From the NCBI GenBank assembly GCA_046290435.1, contig JBKAGO010000046.1, positions 21,514 through 85,513 of the forward strand: a stretch of 64,000 bases of DNA, given 5' to 3'. This DNA is from CAVQUE01 sp046290435. Its GTDB lineage: Bacteria; Actinomycetota; Acidimicrobiia; Acidimicrobiales; UBA8592. The notes under the pieces were generated by a model. The model was not told where the DNA came from. It was given only the letters and a program-made list of their open reading frames with translations, and made no database searches. Position 1 is the stretch's first letter; every line of letters starts with the position of its first letter. A program made the position numbers and the translations under genes. Of the stretch, positions 15,623 through 24,332 are shown one piece after another.

Positions 15623-17425
15623 ATGGACATGACCGGCAGACGATTCCCGAGCCCGTTCGAGATCGAGGGGCCCGAAGGTGTCGAAGGGTGGGAGGAGCTC
15701 TACCCGTACTCGGTGACCTTCGGCGAGGCCCGCCGAGAGTACGAGGACAACCGCTTCTGGTTCTGGGACTCGATGCACTGGGGTCAGGCGATGACGCCGT
15801 GGGATTCGACGTTCTTCGAGGTCGCCATCGCGACGCTCAGCCAGATGAACAGTCGCCACTATCGCATCCCGCCGGCCGATGGCATCGACTTCCGTGTCCT
15901 CTACGGCTACGCCTACCTGTCGCCGGTCGGGGTGGACCCTGCGCTCATCGAGGCACGGGTCCCGCAGTTCCTCGAACGCGCCGGTCACTACTTCGCCAAC
16001 TGGGACGAGCTGTACCTCAACTGGCTCGTCAAGGTGAAGGACACCATCGCGGAGATCGAGGCGTTGGACTTCTCGCCCCTGCCCGAGATGGAGGACCTGT
16101 CGGTCATCACCGACGGCACGGCCATCGGCAGCGGCTATCACCTGCTGTCGTCGTACAACCACTTCAAGGATCTGATCCTGAAGACGTGGATGTACCACTT
16201 CGAGTTCCTCAACCTCGGCTACGCCGCCTATCTCGACTTCTTCGGCTTCTGCAAGCAGGCGTTCCCGTCGATCCCCGACCTCGGGATCGCGAAGATGGTC
16301 GCCGGCGTCGAGGTCGACCTGTTCCGTCCCAACGAAGAGCTCAAGGTGCTCGCGAAGCTGGCCGTCGACCTGGGGATCGCCCGGGCGTTCGACGATCCGG
16401 CCGATGTGCGCCTCGACGGCGACGCCGGCGCGCAGTGGCAGGCGGCCTGGGACGCGGTCGCTGACCCGTGGTTCAACTTCACCTCCGGCAACGGCTTCTA
16501 CCACTTCGACAAGATCTGGCGGGACCATCCCGAGATCCCGTACGCGTTCGTCCGGGACTACATCGGCCGGATCGAGGCGGGCGACGACATCAGCCGCCCG
16601 ATCGAGGAGATCACCGCCGAGCGTGACCGCATCGTCGAGGAGTACCGCGACCTGCTGGCCACCGACGAGGACCGTGACGCCTTCGACGGCAAGCTCGGCC
16701 TGGCCCGGGTGGTGTTCCCCTATGTCGAGAACCACAACTTCTACATCGAGCACTGGACCATGTCGGTGGTGTGGCGCAAGGTGAAGGAGCTCGGCGCCAC
16801 CCTCGCCAAGGACGGGCTGCTCGACGCCGACGACGACCTGTTGTTCGTCCGGCGCGACGAGGTCAACGAGATCCTGTGGGACTACTACTCGGCGTGGGCG
16901 GTCAACGCGCCGACCGCGTCGAAGCACCACTGGGCGCCGACGATCGCCCGCCGCCGTGAGATCCACCAGAAGCTCCAGGCCTGGCAGGCCCCGAAGGCAC
17001 TGGGGGAACCGCCGGAGGTCATCACCGAACCCTTCACGATCATGTTGTGGGGGATCACCAGCGAGTCGGTCGACAACTGGCTCGGCTCCGACGACGACGT
17101 CGAGGGCGAACTGACCGGCATGGCGGCCTCGCCGGGTCTGGTCGAAGGCCTCGCCCGGGTGGTGTTCAACCCCGAGGACGTCAACGAGATCGAAGACGGC
17201 GAGATCCTCGTCGCGCCGATCACCGCGCCGAGCTGGGCGCCGGTCTTCCCGAAGATCCAGGCCTGCGTCACCGACATCGGCGGGATGATGAGCCACGCCG
17301 CGATCGTGTGTCGCGAGTACGGCGTCCCGGCCGTCACCGGCACCGGCTTCGCCACCAACACCATCAAGACCGGCGATCGGATCCGCGTCGACGGCTCCTC
17401 CGGCCGCGTCACCATCCTCCCGTAG
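15623..17425 (+). CDS. PEP-synthase-type phosphohistidine subunit (phenylphosphate synthase alpha-like)
   Basis: A 600-residue protein. The last 100 residues form the swivelling phosphohistidine domain: GMAASPGLVEGLARVV and GGMMSHAAIVCREYGVPAV, where H558 is the phosphorylated residue. The first 480 residues lack the PEP/pyruvate TIM barrel with its conserved catalytic residues and instead match the phenol-binding part seen in phenylphosphate synthase-type proteins. AGGGGGAC just before the ATG is a strong ribosome binding site. With the ATP-binding subunit before it, this makes a complete aryl kinase. No CBS-domain third subunit and no carboxylase are nearby, which speaks against the anaerobic phenol carboxylation route. 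Confidence 0.8.
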   Translation: MDMTGRRFPSPFEIEGPEGVEGWEELYPYSVTFGEARREYEDNRFWFWDSMHWGQAMTPWDSTFFEVAIATLSQMNSRHYRIPPADGIDFRVLYGYAYLSPVGVDPALIEARVPQFLERAGHYFANWDELYLNWLVKVKDTIAEIEALDFSPLPEMEDLSVITDGTAIGSGYHLLSSYNHFKDLILKTWMYHFEFLNLGYAAYLDFFGFCKQAFPSIPDLGIAKMVAGVEVDLFRPNEELKVLAKLAVDLGIARAFDDPADVRLDGDAGAQWQAAWDAVADPWFNFTSGNGFYHFDKIWRDHPEIPYAFVRDYIGRIEAGDDISRPIEEITAERDRIVEEYRDLLATDEDRDAFDGKLGLARVVFPYVENHNFYIEHWTMSVVWRKVKELGATLAKDGLLDADDDLLFVRRDEVNEILWDYYSAWAVNAPTASKHHWAPTIARRREIHQKLQAWQAPKALGEPPEVITEPFTIMLWGITSESVDNWLGSDDDVEGELTGMAASPGLVEGLARVVFNPEDVNEIEDGEILVAPITAPSWAPVFPKIQACVTDIGGMMSHAAIVCREYGVPAVTGTGFATNTIKTGDRIRVDGSSGRVTILP

Positions 17426-17473
17426 CGGCCTCGCCGCCCGAGCCACCCATCACAGAACGCCAGGAGCCAGGTC

Positions 17474-18733
17474 ATGCTCACCCGAGAAGAGAACGAACAA
17501 CTCACCCAGGTCGGCCCCGGAACCCCGATGGGCGACGTGCTGCGTCACTACTGGTATCCGGTGGCCTTCACCCGTGAGCTCGACGAGTTCCCGGTGAAGT
17601 CGACGCGGCTGCTCGGCGAGAACTGGGCGGTGTTCAAGACCGGCGACGGCGGCTACGGCATCGTCGACGAGCGCTGCCCCCACCGCGGCGCGTCGCTCGT
17701 CTACGGAATCGTCGAGAACGACGGCCTTCGCTGCGGCTACCACGGCTGGAAGTTCGACACCTCCGGGACATGCGTGGAGATCCTCGCCGAGCCCGACTCG
17801 TCGCCGAAGTTCCGTGCCGACTGTTCGGTCCGCTCCGGTGAGGCCCAGGAGCTCGGCGGGCTGGTGTGGGCCTACGTCGGCGACGGGCCCGCTCCGGAGC
17901 TTCCCCGCTACGAGGCCTACGTGATGGAGGGCATCCGCGACATCGGTCATGCGATCATCCCGTGCAACTGGCTGCAGATCATGGAGAACGCGGTCGATCC
18001 GTACCATGTCGAAGCCCTGCACGGGAACTACTTCGCGTTCATCGCTGCCCAGCAGGGCACCCCGATGCCGGAGTCGTTCGGGGGCAACAAGCACGAGAAG
18101 GTGGCGTTCGATCCCTTCGAGCACGGCATCATCAAGCGCCGTCTGCTGGTCGGGCAGTCCGAGGACAGCGACGACTGGAAGATCGGTCACCCGCTGGTGT
18201 TCCCCTACAAGATGTGGGTGGGCGGCAACGGCGTGTTCCAGATGCAGATCCGGGTGCCCGTCGACGACACCCACACCCACGTGATGTTCTACACAGTGCA
18301 TGCACCCGACGGTGCACCCGCGCCCGACGGCGACCGGTGCGTCGACTATCCCATCGAGTGGATCGACGCCGACGGCAAGTACATCGTCGACTACATCGAG
18401 GGCCAGGACATCATGGCCTGGGTGACCCAGGGCGCCGTCGCCGATCGGGTCAACGAGAAGATCACCAAGAGCGACGTCGGGGTGCTGGCCTGCAGGCGCA
18501 TGTTCCGCGAGGCGATCGAGGCGGTCCGCAACGGCGAGGATCCCATCGCGGTCATGCGGGAACCCCACGACGTCATCAAGCTGCCGCTCGAGCGCTCCAA
18601 GTTCGGGCGGGGCGCGGCCTTCGCGACGGACTGGATCAACGACGGGTCGATGCGGTACAGCCCGATCGCGGACGAGCTCAAGAAACTCCACATCGATGCG
18701 GCCGCCACACGTGACCAGATCGGTGCGAGCTGA
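17474..18733 (+). CDS. Rieske non-haem iron oxygenase, alpha subunit (phthalate 4,5-dioxygenase-like)
   Basis: A 419-residue oxygenase. The Rieske [2Fe-2S] ligands are C68, H70 (CPHRG) and C87, H90 (CGYHGWKF). The mononuclear iron site is in MENAVDPYHVEALHG (H178, H183). The N-terminus MLTREENEQLTQVGPGTPMGDVLRHYWYPV is typical of the phthalate dioxygenase group, whose substrates carry a dianionic carboxylate pair; an aryl phosphate is also dianionic. It should hydroxylate the ring to form a catechol or its phosphate. No reductase or ferredoxin gene is in the window, so electrons must come from elsewhere. AGGAG precedes the ATG. Confidence 0.85.
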   Translation: MLTREENEQLTQVGPGTPMGDVLRHYWYPVAFTRELDEFPVKSTRLLGENWAVFKTGDGGYGIVDERCPHRGASLVYGIVENDGLRCGYHGWKFDTSGTCVEILAEPDSSPKFRADCSVRSGEAQELGGLVWAYVGDGPAPELPRYEAYVMEGIRDIGHAIIPCNWLQIMENAVDPYHVEALHGNYFAFIAAQQGTPMPESFGGNKHEKVAFDPFEHGIIKRRLLVGQSEDSDDWKIGHPLVFPYKMWVGGNGVFQMQIRVPVDDTHTHVMFYTVHAPDGAPAPDGDRCVDYPIEWIDADGKYIVDYIEGQDIMAWVTQGAVADRVNEKITKSDVGVLACRRMFREAIEAVRNGEDPIAVMREPHDVIKLPLERSKFGRGAAFATDWINDGSMRYSPIADELKKLHIDAAATRDQIGAS

Positions 18734-19512
18734 TGACCATCGATCATCTCCAGTGGGCCTCCTACCTGTTGGCGGGCGTGGACGAACGGCGCGAGCTCCA
18801 GGCGATCACGGCGCAGGTCGACTCCCTCGGGATCGACGATGCGTACGCCATCCAGGCCGCGCTGCTCGAGCTCCAGCTCGGGCGTGGCGACGTGCTCGCG
18901 GGAGCGAAGCTGGGGCTGACGTCTGTGGCCAAGCAGGAGCAGATGGGGGTGGCCGAGCCGGTGTACGGCTGGGTGCCGGCGTCGAGTGTGCTCGGCCCCG
19001 ACGGCCATGTCCCGCTGGACGAGCTGATCCACCCGCGCTGTGAACCGGAGTTCGTGTTCGTGCTCGCCGAATCGCTGGCCGGGCCCGACGTCACCGCCCA
19101 CGATGTCCTCGACGCCACCGAGAAGGTGGTGGGAGGGATCGAGGTGATCGACTCGCGCTACGAGGCGTTCTCGTTCACGTTGCCCGACGTCATCGCCGAC
19201 AACACCTCGGCGGCGCGCGTCGCCATCGGCACCGAGGGCATCGGCCCACGCGACGCCGACCTGACGACGCTCGGCTGCGTGTTCGAGGTCGACGGCGACA
19301 TCACCGGCACCGCAACGGGCGCGGCGCTCCTCGGCGATCCTGCGCACTGCGTCGCCATGTTGGCCAATCATCTGGCCCGCCACGGCCAGAAGCTGCAGGC
19401 CGGGTGGATCGTCATGGCCGGTGCCGCCACCGACGCCCGCCCTCTCGGTGCGGGAACGGTCGCGACAGCCCGGTACTCCCATCTGGGTCCGGTCACCGTG
19501 ACGGGGGTCTGA
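18733..19512 (+). CDS. 4-oxalocrotonate decarboxylase-like (FAH family)
   Basis: A 259-residue protein closest in motif content to DmpH/XylI: GAKLGLTSVAKQEQMGV, PRCEPEFVFVL (metal-binding glutamates) and GGIEVIDSRYEAFSFTLPDVIADNTSAA. It would decarboxylate 2-oxo-3-hexenedioate to 2-hydroxypentadienoate with Mg(II). In the dmp pathway this enzyme forms a complex with the hydratase encoded two genes later. The ATG overlaps the oxygenase stop by one base. Confidence 0.8.
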   Translation: MTIDHLQWASYLLAGVDERRELQAITAQVDSLGIDDAYAIQAALLELQLGRGDVLAGAKLGLTSVAKQEQMGVAEPVYGWVPASSVLGPDGHVPLDELIHPRCEPEFVFVLAESLAGPDVTAHDVLDATEKVVGGIEVIDSRYEAFSFTLPDVIADNTSAARVAIGTEGIGPRDADLTTLGCVFEVDGDITGTATGAALLGDPAHCVAMLANHLARHGQKLQAGWIVMAGAATDARPLGAGTVATARYSHLGPVTVTGV

Positions 19513-19513
19513 G

Positions 19514-19759
19514 GTGCCGCTCGTCAACGTGCACATGGCCGCAGGGCGCACGACCGAACAGAAGCACGCGCTGATGACCGCGATCACCGACGCGGTCGTC
19601 GAGCACCTGGGTTCGCCCCGGGCGTCGGTGCGGGTCTGGATCGACGAGTTCCCCAGCACCGACTTCATGGCGGGCGGCGAGACGCTCGCCGACAAGCAGG
19701 CACGAGAGGCCGCAGCGGTCCATGATGCCGGCGACACAGCATCGACGCCGGCATCGTGA
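19514..19759 (+). CDS. 4-oxalocrotonate tautomerase
   Basis: An 81-residue tautomerase starting at GTG. After loss of the initiator Met the catalytic Pro1 is exposed (PLVNVHM), and R11 and R39 are at the expected positions. It converts the enol 2-hydroxymuconate to the 2-oxo form that the decarboxylase uses. It is about 20 residues longer than the classical enzyme because of a low-complexity Ala/Asp/Thr tail. One base separates it from the stop of the decarboxylase gene. Confidence 0.85.
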   Translation: MPLVNVHMAAGRTTEQKHALMTAITDAVVEHLGSPRASVRVWIDEFPSTDFMAGGETLADKQAREAAAVHDAGDTASTPAS

Positions 19760-19769
19760 GGCCCCTGCC

Positions 19770-20564
19770 ATGACCACCCCCGACAGCATCCAGCAAGCCG
19801 CGGCAGCGCTGCGGGCCGCCGCCCGCACGGGCGAGGCCTGCGGGCCGGTGCGCGACATCGTCGACACCGCGACCGACATCGACGTCGGCTACGCCATCCA
19901 GCAGATCAACACCGACCTCGACCTCGCCGACGGCCGGCGGATCAGCGGCCGCAAGATCGGCGTCACGTCCAAGGCCGTGCAGGAACAGATCGGCGTCGAC
20001 CAGCCCGACTTCGGCACGCTGTTCGTCGACATGGAGTTCGGCGACGGCGTCGAGATCCCGGCCGGTCGGCTGCTGCAGCCCCGCGCCGAGGCCGAGGTCG
20101 CGCTGGTGCTCGAGCACGACCTCGACAAGGGCGAGCACTCCTTCGCCGACATCATGCGGGCCACGGCGTTCGTGCTGCCGTCGATCGAGGTGGTCGACAG
20201 CCGCATCCGCGACTGGGACATCCGCATCGTCGACACCGTCGCCGACAACGCCAGCTGCGGTCTGTACGTGCTCGGCGGGCGCCCGGTGCCGCTGGATCGG
20301 GTCGACCTGCGGACCATCCCGATGTCGATGACGATCAACGGCGAGGTGGTCTCGACCGGCGCCGGTGCCGCCTGCCTGGGGCATCCCCTCCATGCCGCAC
20401 GTTGGCTGGCCGACGTGATGTGTGCCCGGAACACGCCGCTGCGCGCGGGCGATGTCGTGATGACCGGCGCGCTCGGCCCGATGAAGCCCCTCGCCGCGGG
20501 TGACGAGGTCTGGGCCGACTTCGGCGACCTGGGCACGGTCACCACGATGGTGTCCGCCGACTGA
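19770..20564 (+). CDS. 2-hydroxypenta-2,4-dienoate (2-keto-4-pentenoate) hydratase
   Basis: A 264-residue hydratase of the DmpE/MhpD type. Motifs: GRKIGVTSKAVQEQIGV, QPRAEAEVALVL (metal-binding), PSIEVVDSRIRDWDIRIVDTVADNAS and LRAGDVVMTGALGPM. It adds water to 2-hydroxypentadienoate to give 4-hydroxy-2-oxovalerate. ATG 19770 begins the conserved part. It is one of three FAH-type paralogues in this regulon. Confidence 0.85.
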   Translation: MTTPDSIQQAAAALRAAARTGEACGPVRDIVDTATDIDVGYAIQQINTDLDLADGRRISGRKIGVTSKAVQEQIGVDQPDFGTLFVDMEFGDGVEIPAGRLLQPRAEAEVALVLEHDLDKGEHSFADIMRATAFVLPSIEVVDSRIRDWDIRIVDTVADNASCGLYVLGGRPVPLDRVDLRTIPMSMTINGEVVSTGAGAACLGHPLHAARWLADVMCARNTPLRAGDVVMTGALGPMKPLAAGDEVWADFGDLGTVTTMVSAD

Positions 20565-20661
20565 GTTCCACGGGACGCCTGCCGGCGATCCCGACCGGCT
20601 CCGCCCCGACATCGATCACCGACTACCTCCGACCGCCGACTTCGAAAGCACGAGACGAACC

Positions 20662-21567
20662 ATGACGGCAACGGCCGCGATCGTCGGTTCCGGCAACATC
20701 GGAACCGACCTCATGTACAAGCTGCTCCGCTCCGACCACATCGAGCCCCGGTGGATGATCGGTGTCGACCCCGACTCCGAGGGGTTGCGACGCGCCGCGG
20801 CGTCGGGCCTCGAGGCCTCCGCCGAAGGCGTCGACTGGTTGATGGCCCAGGCGGAGCTGCCCGACATCGTGTTCGAGGCCACCTCGGCGTACGTGCACGT
20901 CCGCAACGCGCCGCGCTACCGGGAGGCCGGCATCCGCGCCGTCGATCTGACCCCGGCGGCACGGGGGCCGTTCGTCGTGCCGCCGGCGAACCTCACCGAC
21001 CACATCGACGAGATGAACGTCAACATGGTCACCTGTGGGGGTCAGGCCACGATCCCGATGGTGCATGCGGTGTCGCGGGTCGTCGACGTCGACTACGCCG
21101 AGATCGTGGCCACGGTGGCATCGAAGTCGGCGGGTCCCGGCACGCGCCAGAACATCGACGAGTTCACCCGCACCACCTCGGCGGCGGTTGCGTCCATCGG
21201 CGGCGCCGACCACGGCAAGGCGATCATCATCCTCAACCCGGCCGAGCCGCCGCTGATCATGCGCGACACGATCTACTGCTCGATCCCAGCCGACGCCGAC
21301 ACCGACGCCATTGCACAGTCCATCCACGAGGTCGCCGCCGCGGTACGGACCTACGTGCCGGGGTACCGGCTCACCGCCGATCCCCAGTTCGATCGCCCCG
21401 CAGCCGGCGACGACCGCGGCCGGGTCGCGATCTTCGTGGAGGTCGAGGGCGCCGGCGACTTCCTCCCGCCCTATGCCGGCAATCTCGACATCATGACCGC
21501 GGCGGCCACCAAGGTCGGTGACGAGATCGCGGCCCACATCGACTCGTCCAGGATGGAGCCCGTCTGA
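20662..21567 (+). CDS. Acetaldehyde dehydrogenase (acylating)
   Basis: A 301-residue enzyme of the DmpF/MhpF family. GSGNIGTDL (9-17) is the NAD-binding turn, C125 in MVTCGGQAT is the catalytic thiol, and SKSAGPGTRQNIDEFT and GNLDIMTAAA are family signatures. It takes acetaldehyde channelled from the aldolase and makes acetyl-CoA and NADH. About 100 bases separate it from the hydratase gene, with no clear ribosome binding site; its stop overlaps the aldolase ATG by one base. Confidence 0.92.
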   Translation: MTATAAIVGSGNIGTDLMYKLLRSDHIEPRWMIGVDPDSEGLRRAAASGLEASAEGVDWLMAQAELPDIVFEATSAYVHVRNAPRYREAGIRAVDLTPAARGPFVVPPANLTDHIDEMNVNMVTCGGQATIPMVHAVSRVVDVDYAEIVATVASKSAGPGTRQNIDEFTRTTSAAVASIGGADHGKAIIILNPAEPPLIMRDTIYCSIPADADTDAIAQSIHEVAAAVRTYVPGYRLTADPQFDRPAAGDDRGRVAIFVEVEGAGDFLPPYAGNLDIMTAAATKVGDEIAAHIDSSRMEPV

Positions 21568-22589
21568 TGCCCTTCTCACCCGAACTCGACGTTCGTGTCA
21601 CCGACACGTCGCTGCGCGACGGATCCCACGCCAAGCGGCACCAGTTCACCGAACAGAACGTGCGCGACATCGTCGCCGCCCTCGACGACGCCGGGATGCC
21701 GGTCATCGAGGTCACCCACGGCGACGGCCTCGGGGGTTCGTCCTACAACTACGGCAAGTCCCTCGTCGACGAACGCGTCCTGATGAAGGCCGCGGTCGAC
21801 GAGGCGACCAACGCCAGGATCGCGGCGCTGATGTTGCCCGGCCTCGGAACCAAGGACGACATCAAGGCCATCTGCGACATCGGCGTGTCGATTGTGCGGA
21901 TCGCCACGCACTGCACCGAGGCCGACATCTCCGAGCAGCACTTCACGCTGGCGCGCGAGGTGGGTCTGGAGACCGTCGGCTTCTTGATGATGGCCCACAC
22001 GGCCTCGCCCGAGCTCCTGGCGGCCCAGGCGCGGATCATGGCCGACGCCGGTTGCCAGTGCGTGTACGTGGTGGACTCGGCGGGCGCGATGATCCTCGAG
22101 GACGCCGCCGAGCGTGTCGCCGCGGTCGTCGCCGAGCTCGGCTCCGATGCCCAGGTCGGCTTCCACGGCCACGAGAACCTGTCGCTCTCGCTGGCCAACA
22201 CCATCGCGGCGATCCGTGCGGGCGCGGTCCAGATCGACGGCTCGACACGCCGGTTCGGTGCCGGGGCGGGCAACACCAGCTGCGAGGCGTTCGCGGCCGT
22301 CGCCGAACGCCTGGGCATCGTCACCGGCCTCGACGTCTTGAAGATGATCGACGCCGCCGAGGACGTGGTACGGCCGGTCATGGACGAAGAGTGCGTCCTC
22401 GATCGGCTGGCGCTCATCATGGGCTACGCCGGGGTGTACTCGAGCTTCCTGAAGCACGCCTACCGGGCGTCGGAGCGCTACGGCGTCAGCGGCGCCGACA
22501 TCCTGATGGAGTGCGGCAACCGCAAGCTCGTCGGCGGCCAGGAGGACCAGATCATCGAGATCGCCGCCAACCTGGCCGCATCGAGGTAG
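21567..22589 (+). CDS. 4-hydroxy-2-oxovalerate aldolase
   Basis: A 340-residue class II aldolase of the DmpG/MhpE family. TDTSLRDGSHAKRHQF (13-28) holds the R17/D18 catalytic pair and H21; H200 and H202 (GFHGHENL) with D18 bind Mn(II); the C-terminal helix segment YAGVYSSFLKHAY lines the channel to the dehydrogenase. It splits 4-hydroxy-2-oxovalerate into pyruvate and acetaldehyde. It is the last gene of the operon. Confidence 0.92.
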   Translation: MPFSPELDVRVTDTSLRDGSHAKRHQFTEQNVRDIVAALDDAGMPVIEVTHGDGLGGSSYNYGKSLVDERVLMKAAVDEATNARIAALMLPGLGTKDDIKAICDIGVSIVRIATHCTEADISEQHFTLAREVGLETVGFLMMAHTASPELLAAQARIMADAGCQCVYVVDSAGAMILEDAAERVAAVVAELGSDAQVGFHGHENLSLSLANTIAAIRAGAVQIDGSTRRFGAGAGNTSCEAFAAVAERLGIVTGLDVLKMIDAAEDVVRPVMDEECVLDRLALIMGYAGVYSSFLKHAYRASERYGVSGADILMECGNRKLVGGQEDQIIEIAANLAASR

Positions 22590-22678
22590 CTGCATCGAGA
22601 TAGCGACCGGCCGCGACGGCGCTCCGCCATGGGGAACAATCGGTCCGTGACCGACCCCCGAGCCCGCCGATCGCATCC

Positions 22679-23467
22679 GTGACCATCAGCCGTTTCCACA
22701 TCGCGGCCATGGACTGCGCCGCCGAGGAGCAGCTCGTCCGCATGGCGCTGTCGGAGATCGACGGCATCGACCGCATCGAGTTCCACAGCGACCGACGCGA
22801 TGTCGTCATCGACCACCGGTCCACATCCGCCACGATCGACGCGGCGTTGCAGGCGCTGGATCTCGGGGCCCGTCACGTCGATGACACGAGCGCGATCGGC
22901 CCGCCCGTCGATCCCGGCCGCGAACGCAATGCGCTCGTCGTCGCCCTGGTGATCAACGCGGCGTTCTTCGTCGGGGAGCTCACCGTCGGGCTGATCAGCG
23001 GCTCGATGGGCCTGGTCGCCGACGCGCTCGACATGGGCGCCGACGCCGGCGTCTATGCGCTGAGCCTCGCTGCGGTCGGCACGGCGGCCACCCGAAAGAA
23101 GCGACTCGCCCGGGCGAGCGGTTACCTCCAGCTCGGTCTCGCCGCAGTCGGTCTGGCCGAGGTCATCCGCCGTTTCGTCGTCGATACCGACCCGCCCGAT
23201 CCGACGTCGATGATCGTGCTCTCCCTGCTGGCGTTGGTGGGCAACATCGTGACCCTGGTCGTCCTGGGCCGGGTCCGCTCCGGCGAAGCACACCTGCAGG
23301 CCAGTTGGATCTTCACCGCCAACGACGTCAAGGTGAACGCGTTGGTCATCGGGGCTGCGATCGGCGTCGCACTGACCGACTCCGCCACCCCCGACCTGGT
23401 CGCCGGCGCCGTCATCTTCGTCGTGGTCGCCAACGGCGCCCGCCGCATCCTCGGTCTCAGCCGCTGA
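22679..23467 (+). CDS. Cation diffusion facilitator-like transporter with HMA-like N-terminus
   Basis: A 262-residue membrane protein. Residues about 1-65 resemble a small metal-binding ferredoxin-like domain (FHIAAMDCAAEEQLVRMAL). The rest has five to six membrane helices with the CDF-type acidic pair in the second (ADALDMGADAGVY) and polar residues in the fifth (ANDVKVNALVIGAA). It probably exports a divalent metal using the proton gradient. It is shorter than canonical CDF proteins and lacks their C-terminal cytoplasmic domain. GTG start; an upstream GTG is in another context. Confidence 0.7.
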   Translation: MTISRFHIAAMDCAAEEQLVRMALSEIDGIDRIEFHSDRRDVVIDHRSTSATIDAALQALDLGARHVDDTSAIGPPVDPGRERNALVVALVINAAFFVGELTVGLISGSMGLVADALDMGADAGVYALSLAAVGTAATRKKRLARASGYLQLGLAAVGLAEVIRRFVVDTDPPDPTSMIVLSLLALVGNIVTLVVLGRVRSGEAHLQASWIFTANDVKVNALVIGAAIGVALTDSATPDLVAGAVIFVVVANGARRILGLSR

Positions 23468-23650
23468 CCTCGTCGTCGCGACCGGGCGTCAACCCCGGGG
23501 GGTGAGCGTCCTGCGGGGGAGTCCTCTGCGGTCGAGCCGATGCCGATGACCGGGGGGCGGGCAGGAGGCTCCGAGCCGTTTGTGTCGCTGGGTCGGAGGG
23601 TATGGGCGTTGAGCACAGCTCGGCCGCCCCGGCCGGCGGAGGAGGCAACC

Positions 23651-24208
23651 ATGGACGCTGCGATGTTGAACGAGCTCGAGTCCCAGCACCGCGAGGTGGA
23701 GAGGGTGCTCGCCGAACTCGCCGAAGCGAAAGAAGCCGACGAGCAACGCCCGCTCGTCGAAGAACTCGCCGAGATGCTCAGCCGGCACATGGAGATCGAG
23801 GAGAGCGACGTCTACCCCGAGCTCCGCGCCTTCGATGCCGAGATGGCCGACGAGGGAGTCTCCGAACACGACCTCATTCGAGACGGTCTGCAGAACATGC
23901 AGGAGATGATCGGCGCGCCCGGCTTCGGTGCGGCGGTCGACATGGTGGAGTCCGGCATCAGCCATCACGTCGAGGAAGAGGAGAGCGAGGCGTTCCCGCT
24001 CCTACGACGTGAGCTCGGTCTCGAGGGTTCGGGTGCATCGCGTAGCTCCGCACGATCCGGTGGCTCGGGCCGATCCGGATCCGGCGGATCCGGCGGTTCG
24101 GACGAACCGACCAAGGCCGAGCTCTACGAGCGGGCCAAGGAGAAGGGCATCGAAGGCCGATCGACGATGTCGAAGGACGACCTCGCGAAGGCCCTCGGCG
24201 AGCGCTGA
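23651..24208 (+). CDS. Hemerythrin-domain protein with Rho-N/SAP-like tail
   Basis: A 185-residue protein in three parts. Residues 1-120 form a four-helix hemerythrin domain with the di-iron ligand pattern (ESQHREVE, SRHMEIEESDVYP, SEHDLIR, SHHVEEEESEAFPLL). A Ser/Gly/Arg-rich linker follows (about 128-153). The last 35 residues (PTKAELYERAKEKGIEGRSTMSKDDLAKAL) form the two-helix motif shared by Rho N-terminal and SAP-like domains, often nucleic-acid binding. It may sense oxygen, NO or iron and act at DNA or RNA. GGAGGAGG before the ATG is a very strong ribosome binding site. Confidence 0.75.
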   Translation: MDAAMLNELESQHREVERVLAELAEAKEADEQRPLVEELAEMLSRHMEIEESDVYPELRAFDAEMADEGVSEHDLIRDGLQNMQEMIGAPGFGAAVDMVESGISHHVEEEESEAFPLLRRELGLEGSGASRSSARSGGSGRSGSGGSGGSDEPTKAELYERAKEKGIEGRSTMSKDDLAKALGER

Positions 24209-24332
24209 CGCCCATCCGGCACCCGAGGCTCTCGTGGCGGCGGGGACGGTCGTCACGAGAGCCCGATCGGGGATGAGGCGCTCCAGCCCGATCGAGCGCG
24301 GAGGCGGCAGCGCGGACCCGCCGCCCGCATGG

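Noticed and set aside
14427..17425. A true PEP synthase or rifampin phosphotransferase
   Set aside because: The PEP/pyruvate barrel is missing and the protein is split in two; position among aromatic genes and similarity to phenylphosphate synthase-type subunits fit better.
15392..17446. 684-codon open frame opposite the kinase subunits
   Set aside because: A high-GC antisense shadow; the plus strand holds PEP-synthase motifs and good ribosome binding sites.
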